This document shows positions 28,995 through 37,514 of a stretch of DNA of 43,067 nt, piece after piece. Every line of letters starts with the position of its first letter. Position 1 is the first letter of the stretch. The DNA is from Crocosphaera sp. (lineage in GTDB: Bacteria; Cyanobacteriota; Cyanobacteriia; Cyanobacteriales; Microcystaceae). The notes beneath the pieces are model-generated. The model ran no database searches. It saw nothing but the letters and a program-made list of their open reading frames with translations, and had not been told where the DNA came from. Position numbers and translations under genes: made by a program. The stretch is taken from the NCBI GenBank assembly GCA_030064955.1, contig JASJDW010000021.1, positions 1 through 43,067 on the forward strand, given 5' to 3'.

Positions 28995-29180
28995 TAAAAA
29001 AGGCTGAAGTTGATGACTTATCTTCTTTTTTATGTATAGTAAGGGTTTATTAAATGAGCTTTTAAAAATAGAAAAACATAGAGCTACTTCTCCTATTCAG
29101 TTAAGTTATTACCTATAACCCCCCAAAGGGTTACAAAAATTCAAGTTTGCTAGCCCTTCTGATAGATAGGTGTATCAAGT

Positions 29181-29360
29181 TATCTCTCTTTTGTCAAAGT
29201 GGGAAAACCCTTATGAATTCTAAATTCTAGAACCATTGCCTAGACTGCGATCGCTAAATTATTTTCTATTAAGAAATCCAATTTGAGGTAAAATCGCTGA
29301 AATTGCACTGTCATCAGATGTTTAGCGATCGCAGTCTCCGAAAGTGACAAAAGAGAGATA
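29181..29360. repeat. Nested double inverted repeat (180 bp)
   Basis: Outer arms TATCTCTCTTTTGTCA (29181-29196) and TGACAAAAGAGAGATA (29345-29360) and inner arms GACTGCGATCGCTAAA (29243-29258) and TTTAGCGATCGCAGTC (29321-29336) are both perfect. The inner arms contain HIP1. On the right the arms are 8 bp apart, on the left 46 bp, as if about 38 bp had been inserted in one arm. It lies in the 680-bp gap 28995-29674, which has no believable gene. Confidence 0.7.
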
Positions 29361-29674
29361 TTTCTTAGCGATCGCTTTCTACAACATCAAGTATTCTGAC
29401 TATTATTTTAAAAAGTTGCCTTTTACAAACAGTCTCTAAAAGGGTTAGGAATTTTACCAAAGCCAGATCAACTTAGGGAGCAATGGTGAGATCAGCATCA
29501 AAAAACGATTCGGAAAATATAGAGAAGTCAATCATTCCTGATAAAAAAATTTGCCTCACTGATATTTTATGCAAAAGTCGCTATGATAAACAGTAGCGAG
29601 ATTCATAAAATCTTAGCAACTTTCTTTATAGTTTACTCAAGACCACCCTTTTGCAATTTTAAGTTGATACTATT

Positions 29675-29950
29675 ATGATTGACTCATCTGTCAATACAAT
29701 TGAAGAATTCGATCTCTCCCGTGAGGAGAGAGTCATTGAAATTCAAAACCTCATTGAAACCCTACGGGTTGCTGATGAAATCGCTAGTAAAGGTTACTTA
29801 ATTACTAGCTCAGAATTAGCTGATTTAATGGACATCAATGCCAGTGCTGTTACCAGTCGCGGTGATCATTGGTCTTGGCGTAACTGGGTTGTTTCACGGG
29901 TTCGCCGAGAAGGAAACCAAATTCTTTGGCAACTGGAAAAGATTGATTAA
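29675..29950 (+). CDS. Small conserved cyanobacterial protein, probable HTH
   Basis: 91 residues. LREERVIEIQNLIETLRVADEIA-type helices open the protein. The segment GYLITSSELADLMDINASAV followed by TSRGDHWSWRNWVVSRVRRE then reads like a helix-turn-helix with a basic recognition helix, and a beta-strand pair ENQILWQL closes it. I remember close relatives in many cyanobacteria without an assigned function. It may bind DNA. The start ATG 29675 lacks a clear ribosome-binding site. A strong terminator follows at 29986. The + strand ORF at 29838-30023 in another frame is a shadow. Confidence 0.7.
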   Translation: MIDSSVNTIEEFDLSREERVIEIQNLIETLRVADEIASKGYLITSSELADLMDINASAVTSRGDHWSWRNWVVSRVRREGNQILWQLEKID

Positions 29951-29985
29951 GTCATTTATCGAGCCTGACTATAACCAGATGATGA

Positions 29986-30035
29986 GGGGAGACTATGGAC
30001 TAAGGGTTAAACCTTACTTATAGTCTCCCCTTTTT
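29986..30035 (+). terminator. Strong Rho-independent terminator
   Basis: GGGGAGACTAT (29986-29996) pairs perfectly with ATAGTCTCCCC (30020-30030), followed by TTTTT. The loop can form a second small stem (AAGG/CCTT). Confidence 0.88.
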
Positions 30036-30124
30036 AGTCACATTTTGTGAATACAAATGAACTGAAGATCTTTTGTCTCTTTCTTTCCCTAACGATCTTG
30101 AATGTTATTAATAATTTTGTAATA

Positions 30125-30236
30125 TATAGCAGTTCCCATACTTGTGGGGTACAAAATTTTCTAGTTTTAGGAGTCAGGAGTCAGGAGTCAGAACTTAAAT
30201 GTTAGGTGTACCTCGTAAGTGTGAGAAACGCTCTAT
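30125..30236. repeat. TATAGC MITE-like element (copy D)
   Basis: Starts TATAGCAGTTCCCATACTTG. The centre has three AGGAGTC units, and the right end GTACCTCGTAAGTGTGAGAA is more diverged than in other copies. Part of the 694-bp non-coding stretch 29951-30644. Confidence 0.7.
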
Positions 30237-30260
30237 CTCAATCAATATTACCTTAAAAAT

Positions 30261-30472
30261 AACCTGAGTTCGACGAAATTAGGTTACGGTGATGTGAGGG
30301 AGTCAGGAGTCAGAATATTTAATATTTCGGCAAAATAATGAATAATAAGGAATCTAATTCTCGAAAAATAAAATTTTCTTGTTTATATTGCTATTTTATT
30401 TTACTTTCTCCTGACTCCGACTATTCTTACTCCTTGTCAAAACTCGTAGATTTCTGATATCGAACTCAGGTT
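30261..30472. repeat. Inverted-repeat element, family AACCTGAGTTCG (copy 2)
   Basis: Perfect 13-bp ends AACCTGAGTTCGA (30261-30273) and TCGAACTCAGGTT (30460-30472), with AAAAAT on both sides as a possible target duplication. The interior has an inner pair of GGAGTCAGGAGTCAG-like and CTCCTGACTCC arms. No ORF. Confidence 0.7.
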
Positions 30473-30644
30473 AAAAATAAGAAAAGATTAAGAAATTATT
30501 GATGCAAGGTTATCTTGTTTGGATCAAATAAAATCTAAAACTAAACTATAATTTTTTCCTGATTTTAAAGTCACTAAGCTACTATTACTGAGGTTTAGCT
30601 CAAAAAAATTAAGTCCTAACCATTAATTTATTTTGGAGATTCTC

Positions 30645-32051
30645 ATGACAGTAAAATCAGCTTTACTGAAAGTTTTTCTTAGTGTTTGTATTGTTACCAA
30701 CCTATCCCAAGTTGCTAACGCACAACGTTATCATTTAACAAATTATGATTTTGATGATCGACCCAGTTTAGGACAAGTTCCTAATGAAAACGGTACTTTA
30801 CAAGATATTTTCTTGGGAGGGTTTTCTGGGTTATATTTTGAAGGATTCAATGGCAATAATTTACAGTTTGTTACCCATCCAGATCGTGGACCTCTTCCTC
30901 TTCCGCTTCCTGATTTACAGCCTGAAATTGTTCGTTTTGAGCTAGATTTAACCAGCAATAATATTACAATTTTAGATCGTATTAATTTGTTCAAATCTGA
31001 TGGAATGACCCCGTTATCTGTACGTCCTAATTTACAAGCAGGAGAACAAAGAACAGCTTATACGGATCAGTTGGGAGTGGATTTATTGGGCAATTCAATC
31101 CCTAATGATCCTCTAGGTGCAGACTTAGAAGGAATTGTCGTTGATCAGCGTGATAATAGTTTTTGGATGGTGGATGAATATCGACCTGCCATCTATCATT
31201 TTAATGAATTAGGCACTTTATTAAATCGCTTTGTTCCTATGGGAACAGCAGCAGCAGTCAATGAACCTTTAGGAACCTTTGGGACAGAAATTATACCATC
31301 AGTTTATGCACAAAGAAGAGTAAATCGAGGCTTTGAAGCAGTAGCATTAAATCAAGATACAAATACATTATATGCCTTTATTCAAAGTCCCATTGATAAT
31401 CCTGATACAATCGGAGATACAACCTCAAGAAATAGTGACATTTTGCGTATTCTAGAACTCGATATTGGTACCCCAACCAATCCTTTAGTTAGTGGTGAAT
31501 TTGTCTATCTATTAGAGAATGATTTATACAATACGAATGTAGATAAAATTGGAGATGCCGTTTGGTTAGAAGGCGATCGTTTTGCTGTCATTCAAAGAGA
31601 TTCATCCCTTGGAGTAAATGCTAATAAATTGGTGTTTGAAATTGATTTATCAGATGCCACTAATTTAGAGACAGATAGTTTTAGTTTAGTAGAAAATAAA
31701 ACCTTAGAACAACATACAGCAGAAGAATTAGAAATTGCAGGAATTATTCCTGTTGATAAAACCTTTTTATTTAATTTACCTGATTTGGGTTATTTAGCAG
31801 GAGATAAACCAGAAGGTTTGGCTTTAATTCCTGGAAAACGACCTCGTTTTGTTGTCATTAATGATAATGATTATGGGTTATTAGATGATGAAACGCCTAA
31901 TGATGGTCTTCAAAATTTTAATTCCGATCCTATTCCTGTGGTGGTAGGCGTTATTACTCCTGTTCCTGAACCTTCTAATCATGCCTTATTAGGGGGTACT
32001 TTATTGCTAGGAATTGGCTCAATATTTCGTCGTTTAAACAGGGCTAATTAA
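30645..32051 (+). CDS. Esterase-like phytase-domain protein with PEP-CTERM anchor
   Basis: 468 residues from ATG 30645, with TGGAGA about 8 nt upstream. A TTG at 30633 is rejected. Signal peptide MTVKSALLKVFLSVCIVTNL to about ANA. The main domain (about 40-430) matches the family called esterase-like activity of phytase: FLGGFSGLYFEG, TSNNITILDRI, DLEGIVVDQRDNSFWMVDEYRPAIYHF, RGFEAVALNQDTNTLYAF and KPEGLALIPGKRPRFVVINDND are beta-propeller repeats of that group. It ends VPEPSNHALLGGTLLLGIGS then RRLNR, a classic PEP-CTERM. Likely an outer-surface phosphoesterase or esterase. Substrate not known. It is the third PEP-CTERM-type protein in the window. Confidence 0.85.
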   Translation: MTVKSALLKVFLSVCIVTNLSQVANAQRYHLTNYDFDDRPSLGQVPNENGTLQDIFLGGFSGLYFEGFNGNNLQFVTHPDRGPLPLPLPDLQPEIVRFELDLTSNNITILDRINLFKSDGMTPLSVRPNLQAGEQRTAYTDQLGVDLLGNSIPNDPLGADLEGIVVDQRDNSFWMVDEYRPAIYHFNELGTLLNRFVPMGTAAAVNEPLGTFGTEIIPSVYAQRRVNRGFEAVALNQDTNTLYAFIQSPIDNPDTIGDTTSRNSDILRILELDIGTPTNPLVSGEFVYLLENDLYNTNVDKIGDAVWLEGDRFAVIQRDSSLGVNANKLVFEIDLSDATNLETDSFSLVENKTLEQHTAEELEIAGIIPVDKTFLFNLPDLGYLAGDKPEGLALIPGKRPRFVVINDNDYGLLDDETPNDGLQNFNSDPIPVVVGVITPVPEPSNHALLGGTLLLGIGSIFRRLNRAN

Positions 32052-32167
32052 TTTAATAAAAGTGAATCGCAAGAAAAAAATTATACCAATTTACTAAAGT
32101 TTAGCTACACATTTTGGCTCTCCCGACATTGTGGTGAAAAAAGTATTGTATACTACATATTTAAAGT

Positions 32168-32229
32168 GGTGGGTTACAACAGCTTGTTATATCCCTGTGA
32201 TAGCCTGAATTATAGCCGTCTAACCCACC
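32168..32229. repeat. GGTGGGTTA/TAACCCACC hairpin repeat
   Basis: GGTGGGTTA (32168-32176) and TAACCCACC (32221-32229) form a hairpin resembling the GTGGGCAAA family but with a different core. It lies in the 475-bp gap 32052-32526. Confidence 0.5.
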
Positions 32230-32257
32230 CTACTTTATTAAATTAGCTGAAACAGTC

Positions 32258-32370
32258 TATAGCATTTCCTGGACTCATGAGGTACACCTAATATTCAACT
32301 CCTGCCCTCCCGAACTCCTAACTCCTAGAACTAGAAGAGTTTGTACCTCACAAGTATGGGAACTGCTATA
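32258..32370. repeat. TATAGC MITE-like element (copy E)
   Basis: 113 bp, from TATAGCATTTCCTGGACTCA to CAAGTATGGGAACTGCTATA. Same orientation as copies A and B. Confidence 0.75.
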
Positions 32371-32404
32371 GTAGTATGAGTTTTAATAATACAAAAATAC
32401 TTGA

Positions 32405-32440
32405 TATGAGTTTTTCTATGAGTTTTTCTATGAGTTTTTT
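32405..32440 (+). repeat. Three tandem 12-bp units upstream of the sigma gene
   Basis: TATGAGTTTTTC repeated three times (last unit ends T), about 90 bp before the sigma factor start codon. May influence promoter spacing or act as regulator sites. Confidence 0.6.
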
Positions 32441-32526
32441 TATTAATATTATTAGTTGCACAGTCATTAAATACAAGTAATATTAAATACGTAAAAAGCA
32501 ACAAGTAATTTATTGGAGAAGTATCA

Positions 32527-33330
32527 ATGGTAGATCTTAGATATTCTACTGCCAACAATCTCTATAAAGTTAACTTTATTACCCCAGAAACAGAAGAGCA
32601 GAGGCTATTAAAAAGATTAGCTCAAGGCGATCGCAATGCCTTTTGGTCATTATGGGAATCCTATCGAAATTATCTTTACCATCGTTGTCTAGTTTGGATG
32701 GGAGGAAATCATGATGATGCCGAGGAAGTAATGAGTTTGGCATCTCTCAAGGCTTGGGAAAAATTACCCAATCATGCTTTGAATATAACTAATCTTAAGG
32801 GGTGGTTGAATCGATTTACCCATAATCTTTGCATAGATATTCATCGTCAACGCAAACATAAGGCAATCGGTGTTGACAATGTAGAAGATGTTCCGCTTAA
32901 TAATCACGAAATAGGTTTTTCTGATTATCCCGAGTCAGAATTACTCGAGCAAGAACTACATATACACATCCGTAATTGTATTGATAGTTTATCTCCCAGA
33001 TTACGAGATCCCTTAATACTTAGTTATTATCAAGAAATGTCTCATGCAGATATTGGAAAGGAACTCACAATTTCTCAAGGCAATGTTGCTAAACGTCTTC
33101 AAGAAGGCAGACAAATACTTAAAAAATCTCTGGGTAAATATTTCACAGGATCAAATACCGAAAAGCTCAATGAAACTCAATGTCATCAAGAATTAGAACA
33201 GAAAGACCTTCATTTATCTATTGATGACGACTCCAATATTGAAGAAATAAACTATAGGATCACAATCTCATGTCTAGAAACTCTGCCTCCTGTCTGGTTA
33301 AACTTTCACTATCCTCAGGATTGGATTTGA
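32527..33330 (+). CDS. ECF-like sigma-70 family RNA polymerase sigma factor
   Basis: 267 residues. Region 2 (about 24-105): LLKRLAQGDRNAFWSLWESY, the -10-recognising helix DDAEEVMSLASLKAWEKL and KGWLNRFTHNLCIDIHRQ. Region 4 (about 148-207): CIDSLSPRLRDPLILSYYQE, then the helix-turn-helix MSHADIGKELTISQGNVAKRL. Region 3 is absent, as in extracytoplasmic-function sigmas. A C-terminal extension of about 60 residues (acidic, ending ITISCLETLPPVWLNFHYPQ) is not part of the standard fold and may bind a regulator. GGAGAA precedes ATG 32527. The TPR gene starts 61 bp before this gene's stop, so the two are almost certainly co-translated. No anti-sigma of known type is visible. The TPR protein or the downstream ATPase may fill that role. 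Confidence 0.88.
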   Translation: MVDLRYSTANNLYKVNFITPETEEQRLLKRLAQGDRNAFWSLWESYRNYLYHRCLVWMGGNHDDAEEVMSLASLKAWEKLPNHALNITNLKGWLNRFTHNLCIDIHRQRKHKAIGVDNVEDVPLNNHEIGFSDYPESELLEQELHIHIRNCIDSLSPRLRDPLILSYYQEMSHADIGKELTISQGNVAKRLQEGRQILKKSLGKYFTGSNTEKLNETQCHQELEQKDLHLSIDDDSNIEEINYRITISCLETLPPVWLNFHYPQDWI

Positions 33331-34325
33331 ACGCATATTTAGTTCTCAAGCAAAAACCTACCAGACAAGAACAAAAACTGAAAACTTTGCATAAATATAT
33401 CCAAAAATATAGCTCAGGTTGGAAAAAACGTCTGGAATTAGCTGATTTGCTTTATGAAACAGGCCAATGGTCAGAAGCGGTTCCCGAATACTATCAAGTT
33501 ATCAAAGGACAACCTCAGTTAATCCAGCCTCGTATTCAACTGGGTAAAATTTTACAGCTTATGAAGAGGAAAGAAGAGGCGATCTCGGTTTATGAAAGTG
33601 CCATCAATGTAGCCAAAAAAGCAGCTACTAAACAGCATTTATTCGGCTTAATCAAATCCTGTCAGGGTAATAGCAAAGAGGCGATCGCCTCTTTTAAATC
33701 AGCGACAACTTTAGAACCTAAAAATTTAGCTCATTGGCTGGCTTTGGGACAGGTACAAATGGAAACAGAACATCCTTCCATTGCTTTATCAACCTTTCAA
33801 AAAATATTGTCCCTCGATTCCCACAATTTAATAGCATTAATTTATAGTCACGATTTGTTGTTGGCATTGGGAAATCTGACCGAAGCAGAAAGACATTTAC
33901 ATAAGGCTGTAGAACTTGCCCCTCAAGATATTCAAACCCTTAAAAGGGCGATCGCCAATCGATGTCGCAAAAGATTGGTATTCGACGCAGAAGGTAAACA
34001 AACTAAAAAACTGATTAACTCCTTACTCAAACAAGCTTCAAGTTCACCACAAACCCATGATTTACTAGCGCAATATTTTATCCTACGGGGAGAGCAAGAG
34101 AAAGGAATCAAAGTATTAAAGCAGTTGACTGAAGACTATCCTAAAAATCCTCATGCTTGGTATTATTACAGTCGATGCTTATTCACTCTGGGTAAACACG
34201 AAGCAGCAGCCGAAGCAATTTCACAAGCTTACGAATTATCTGGAGACAATCGAGAAATTCGTCGAGCATTATGCAAAATAATACCAAAAACAGAAAGAGC
34301 GCATCAATTCTCAAACCCTAACTAA
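33270..34325 (+). CDS. TPR protein overlapping the sigma factor gene
   Basis: 351 residues. About seven tetratricopeptide units cover residues 50-330: GWKKRLELADLLYETGQWSE, QPRIQLGKILQLMKRKEEAI, NLAHWLALGQVQMETEHPSI, NLIALIYSHDLLLALGNLTE and the last pair HAWYYYSRCLFTLGKHEAAA. No signal peptide or membrane segment, so a cytosolic scaffold. ATG 33270, with AGGA 10 nt upstream, gives a 61-bp overlap with the sigma gene. A TTG near 33323 close to the sigma stop is a possible alternative start that would remove the poorly conserved first 18 residues. The tight coupling suggests that it binds or controls the sigma factor. A transposon-like end starts in its last codons (34324). Confidence 0.85.
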   Translation: MSRNSASCLVKLSLSSGLDLNAYLVLKQKPTRQEQKLKTLHKYIQKYSSGWKKRLELADLLYETGQWSEAVPEYYQVIKGQPQLIQPRIQLGKILQLMKRKEEAISVYESAINVAKKAATKQHLFGLIKSCQGNSKEAIASFKSATTLEPKNLAHWLALGQVQMETEHPSIALSTFQKILSLDSHNLIALIYSHDLLLALGNLTEAERHLHKAVELAPQDIQTLKRAIANRCRKRLVFDAEGKQTKKLINSLLKQASSSPQTHDLLAQYFILRGEQEKGIKVLKQLTEDYPKNPHAWYYYSRCLFTLGKHEAAAEAISQAYELSGDNREIRRALCKIIPKTERAHQFSNPN

Positions 34326-34340
34326 CCTGAGTTCGATATA
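34324..34340 (+). repeat. Single end of the AACCTGAGTTCG family
   Basis: AACCTGAGTTCGATATA overlaps the stop codon of the TPR gene and continues AAGGAATTT as in copy 1 (17543). No matching right end is seen before the next gene at 34448. Confidence 0.55.
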
Positions 34341-34447
34341 AAGGAATTTCTAGACAACTCACGTCTAACTAGGTGGTTGAACTACCAAATTGCCCTGATA
34401 TATAGTTACATATATAGTGGTGTAGTAGGGTTTATTAGACAAAAGTT

Positions 34448-35839
34448 ATGATTGTAGCTGCTTCAAATTTAGATTCTCTGATTGATATTCTTAATAACAA
34501 ACTCTTAGCAGCACAAAAACGTCCCCTTAATCCCTCTGAAATTGCTATCTTACGTGGGATCTGGAAATATCAGACCTATAATAAGATTGCGATGGAAGCA
34601 GGTTATAGCCCTGGCTACTTTACCAATGTAGTTGCGCCAGAATTATTTAAGAAACTTTCTCCAATCATTGGACGACGCATTACTAAGAAAAACTGTCGAG
34701 TCTTATTAGAGTCCCACGCTCAAGAACAACCTATTACGGACAACAAACGGGTTCGAGAACAGTCAGCCAATTATTTGCTAGACAATAACGGCCCTAGTAA
34801 AGAAATGATTAGACAAAAAACTAATCATTTACTGCCCTCATATCCCAGTGGTTCGATTCCCATTGATTCACCCTATTACATTAAGCGATCGCCTTTTCAA
34901 GAACAAGCTTATGAGGAAATCAAGAAACCTGGGGCTTTAATTAGAATTAAAGCTCCCCAAGAAATGGGTAAAACTTCCTTGTTACTGAGAATTGTTGATT
35001 ATGCCAGTGGGCAAGGATATCGTACTGTTAACCTCAATCTTGAGCAAATTGACGAAACCATTTTATCCGATCTTAATCGATTTTTGCGTTGGCTCTGTGC
35101 CAATATCAGTTATCAACTCAAACTAGAATCGAAACTCGATGACTATTGGGATGAAGATATCGGTGCTAAAATAAGCTGCACTATATACTTCCAAGACTAT
35201 ATTTTGGAGGAGGTTCAAGAACCTTTAGTCTTAGCATTAGATGAGGTAAATCGTATTTTTGAACATCCCCAAGTGGCAAAAGATGTCTTACCCCTATTTC
35301 GTTCCTGGTATGAAGAAGCAAAGAGATTTCCTATTTGGCGCAAGCTTCGTCTGATTGTCGTTCACTCCACAGAAATTTACGTTCCTCTCCAACTAAAACA
35401 GTCTCCCTTTAATGTCGGTTTGCCAATTCAGTTAGATACCTTCAGTTTTGCAGAAGTCAAAAAACTAGCCCAACGTTATCGAGTTGAATGGGAAGAAGCA
35501 AAATTGAGGCAAGTAATGGAACTTGTAGGAGGACATCCTGCTTTAGTCAGCATTGCGTTATATTATCTTATGCGTGAAGAAATAACTCTTGACGAACTAT
35601 TAGAAACTGCCAGTAGCACCACAGGAATCTATAATTATCATCTACAGCGACATTGGGTCAAATTAGAAGAAAATCCCGATTTATTACAAGCTTTAAATAC
35701 CCTGATTCAATCAACGGAACCAATATCCCTAGAACCGACCGTGGCACATAAATTAAGCAGTATGGGGTTGATTAAACAGATAGGAAACCAAGCAGTTCCC
35801 ATCTGTGAACTATATGGACAGTCTTTTGGGCAAGACTAA
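34448..35839 (+). CDS. AAA-like ATPase with N-terminal VMAP-type HTH domain
   Basis: 463 residues. Residues 5-100 (LDSLIDILNNKLLAAQKRPL, ILRGIWKYQTYNKIAMEAGY) are the small helical domain found at the N-terminus of vWA-MoxR-associated proteins (VMAP) and related cyanobacterial signalling ATPases. It resembles a helix-turn-helix. Then comes the AAA-like (AAA_35) ATPase: entry PYYIKRSPFQEQAYEEIKKP, Walker A IKAPQEMGKTSLLLR, Walker B LVLALDEVNRIF, sensor region RLIVVHSTEI and the C-terminal winged-helix LVGGHPALVSIALYYL. Many cyanobacteria have dozens of such proteins. Aravind and colleagues place them in conflict or stress signalling systems. Position between the sigma/TPR pair and the small promoter-linked genes suggests a common system (inference). 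The gap of 122 bp means its own promoter is likely. Confidence 0.85.
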   Translation: MIVAASNLDSLIDILNNKLLAAQKRPLNPSEIAILRGIWKYQTYNKIAMEAGYSPGYFTNVVAPELFKKLSPIIGRRITKKNCRVLLESHAQEQPITDNKRVREQSANYLLDNNGPSKEMIRQKTNHLLPSYPSGSIPIDSPYYIKRSPFQEQAYEEIKKPGALIRIKAPQEMGKTSLLLRIVDYASGQGYRTVNLNLEQIDETILSDLNRFLRWLCANISYQLKLESKLDDYWDEDIGAKISCTIYFQDYILEEVQEPLVLALDEVNRIFEHPQVAKDVLPLFRSWYEEAKRFPIWRKLRLIVVHSTEIYVPLQLKQSPFNVGLPIQLDTFSFAEVKKLAQRYRVEWEEAKLRQVMELVGGHPALVSIALYYLMREEITLDELLETASSTTGIYNYHLQRHWVKLEENPDLLQALNTLIQSTEPISLEPTVAHKLSSMGLIKQIGNQAVPICELYGQSFGQD

Positions 35840-35855
35840 TTGTGTTTAGGATAAA

Positions 35856-35889
35856 GCGATCGCCTTCTTTAAAGCAAAAGTGCGATCGC
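35856..35889. repeat. HIP1 pair downstream of the ATPase and P1 genes
   Basis: GCGATCGC at 35856-35863 and 35882-35889. Both the ATPase gene (+) and the small gene at 35984 (-) end toward this spot, so the pair sits between convergent 3' ends and can form a stem. Confidence 0.55.
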
Positions 35890-35983
35890 GATTATTACAA
35901 GTAATCGTTAAACTTTCTTAACCTAGACTAAACTGAGAAGTTCAGTATAAAAATTATTTACTGAACTGATTAATCCTTTAAAG

Positions 35984-36292
35984 TTAAGCTTCGTAAAAAC
36001 ATAAGCCAAAGTGTATCTCTCCGCCATAGCCCACATGCTCGAAGTTAACCATAATATAATCGTAATCGGTGCCTAAAGTAATGTCATGAATTTTTACCTC
36101 TTTAAAACGAGTTTCATAGTTTGAACCAGCTTTCAATACTGCATATTTAAAATAGGCAACCGTCGATGGGGTAATATCATAAGGCTGCCTATTAATACTC
36201 AACCAGGAAAGACCTGCATCAATGACCACTCCATTCTGGCTATAACGTGTACCAGGAATTACTTTTGCTTCGAGTAAATAAGGTTCTGCCAT
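35984..36292 (-). CDS. Small unknown protein P1 (102 aa), promoter-linked group
   Basis: Unrecognised. No signal peptide, no membrane segment. The composition (YLLEAKVIPGTRYSQNG, STVAYFKYAVLKAG, KIHDITLGTDYDYIMVNFE) indicates alternating beta strands, so probably a small beta-sandwich or barrel. It ends GGEIHFGLCFYEA. AAAGGAGTT before ATG 36292 is a strong ribosome-binding site. Its upstream DNA (36298-36386) is nearly identical to that of the gene at 41218-41535 and shares its core with that of the PLAT gene at 37604, so the three should be controlled together. The protein sequences themselves are not obviously related. The sigma factor gene at 32527 is the obvious candidate regulator (inference). 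Confidence 0.65.
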   Translation of the reverse strand: MAEPYLLEAKVIPGTRYSQNGVVIDAGLSWLSINRQPYDITPSTVAYFKYAVLKAGSNYETRFKEVKIHDITLGTDYDYIMVNFEHVGYGGEIHFGLCFYEA

Positions 36293-36297
36293 GTTGA

Positions 36298-36386
36298 ACT
36301 CCTTTTTGTGATTTTGTTTTGTTGTTCACTTCTAAGACGATCTTCAGGGGCAATTTCTGAATTTTTCGAGTTAGAGGCAATTTTTT
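36298..36386 (-). promoter_or_regulatory. Shared promoter-like element, copy 1 (P1 gene)
   Basis: Read on the minus strand: A tract, TTGCCTCTAACTCGAAAAAT then TCAGAAAT, nine variable bases, AGATCGTCTTA, AAGTGAAC and a leader with the ribosome-binding site. Core 36324-36386. The leader (CACAAAAAGGAGT included) is identical to copy 3 (41541-41632). CGTC fits the -10 element of ECF sigma promoters and the A tract an UP element. GAAAAATTC could instead be an operator. Confidence 0.7.
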
Positions 36387-36477
36387 GCTCTCGATTTATT
36401 TCAACTAGAATCTCTTCAACTCTCAAATCCTTTGTGAAACAAAGCTTACAGCTAGTTTTAGCTTTGGTGCAATGAAT

Positions 36478-36538
36478 GCGATCGCGCTTCCTATTGAAGA
36501 GAAAGCGATCGCCTTTCTCTAATAAGAGGTGCGATCGC
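36478..36538. repeat. Three HIP1 octamers between P1 promoter and GH18 remnant
   Basis: GCGATCGC at 36478-36485, 36505-36512 and 36531-36538, separated by 18-19 bases containing AGAGAAAG and CTTTCTCT, which are complementary. This can fold into a hairpin. Together with the promoter element it makes up the 310-bp gap 36293-36602. Confidence 0.55.
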
Positions 36539-36602
36539 GGATTTTAGTTATAGATAGTTTGCGCTAACCTAAACTCAGCTTGCAATTCTCAGAGCACGCT
36601 GA

Positions 36603-37444
36603 CTAAGGGGCTGAAACTTGATCTATATCTATGTTTACAGGTCCTGCCGTTTTGATCTTGATTGTTGTTGATTTCATACCCTTGTTACGGTCTTTGCTGT
36701 GGCTGCTGACCGGACGACCTGGGTGGGCATCCAATGCTGACTTCGTCATAGTTGGCAGATCTGTGATAGTCTGGCAGATTGCTGGATCAATATTGTCACC
36801 ACAGAAGTAGAAATCAGCCATATCGATTTTTGTTAGACTTGGCACATAACCTGCACCCTCACGAGCAGCATTGACTAACAGACCCGCATCCTGATCTATC
36901 GTCCAGGTGAAAATACCTCCTAGACCTTCTAGGGCAGCATATTTGCCTTTAGCATACACAGAACGGGGTGTATCCAGAGAGATAAATACATTGGTATCCT
37001 CACTGTAAAGATAATCAGCATTAGCCACAGCATCGGTATAGAGGTGATAGCCATTCTTACCATATTCGTTCTCAGAATCAAATTCGTTCTCAGGATCGAA
37101 GTAATTATAAAGCACATCATTGTATTCGCTAGAGAGAGACTCGAATGTGCCTTTCGCATCACCACTTGGTGGGGTCATCAAACCCTTTAGAGGAGACTCG
37201 CTCTCAATCTCAACATTTAGAGCGTTACGAGTGTAACCAGCATAGCCAATATAGACCTTGCTCATGTCGATGCCTTCACCTTGTAGGTACTCTACAACTT
37301 CCTGAACTGAATTGATGTCTTCTGGACGATTTAACCGTCATATTGAGACCAATCAGTTTTAACTAATCTTTCTTTAGGGTTTGGGAGACCTAAATCCGCA
37401 AATACATTACCGCTGCTAGTTTGTACTCTGTTGTCTTCACTCAT
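36603..37444 (-). pseudogene. GH18 chitinase-like fragment fused to a duplicated antitoxin 5' end
   Basis: From ATG 37444 the minus strand reads MSEDNRVQTSSGNVFADLGL up to ERLVK, which is the start of the XRE antitoxin encoded at 38361-38684. It then changes to TDWSQYDG and stops. A one-base deletion in TTT restores TDWSQYDG-LNRPEDINSVQE and the reading continues to 36603. That downstream part (220 codons if started at ATG 37265) is the C-terminal half of a glycoside hydrolase family 18 domain: KVYIGYAGYTRNA, FISLDTPRSVYAKGKYAALE, GLGGIFTWTIDQDAGLLVNA. The catalytic DxxDxDxE strand is missing, so no chitinase activity is expected. A tail of about 80 residues follows. A short protein from 37265 could still be made, but without its catalytic half. 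Confidence 0.75.
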
Positions 37445-37475
37445 TTTTTCAATTTGAACCTCATTAATAAGAAAT

Positions 37476-37514
37476 GCGATCGCATTATTGAGAAAAAACA
37501 AAAAACGCGATCGC
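37476..37514. repeat. HIP1 pair downstream of the PLAT gene
   Basis: GCGATCGC at 37476-37483 and 37507-37514, 23 bases apart, lying 3' of the PLAT gene and 5' of the chimeric remnant. Confidence 0.5.

Noticed and set aside
29838-30023. + strand ORF overlapping the small HTH gene
   Set aside because: Alternate frame of the conserved 91-aa gene that also enters the terminator.
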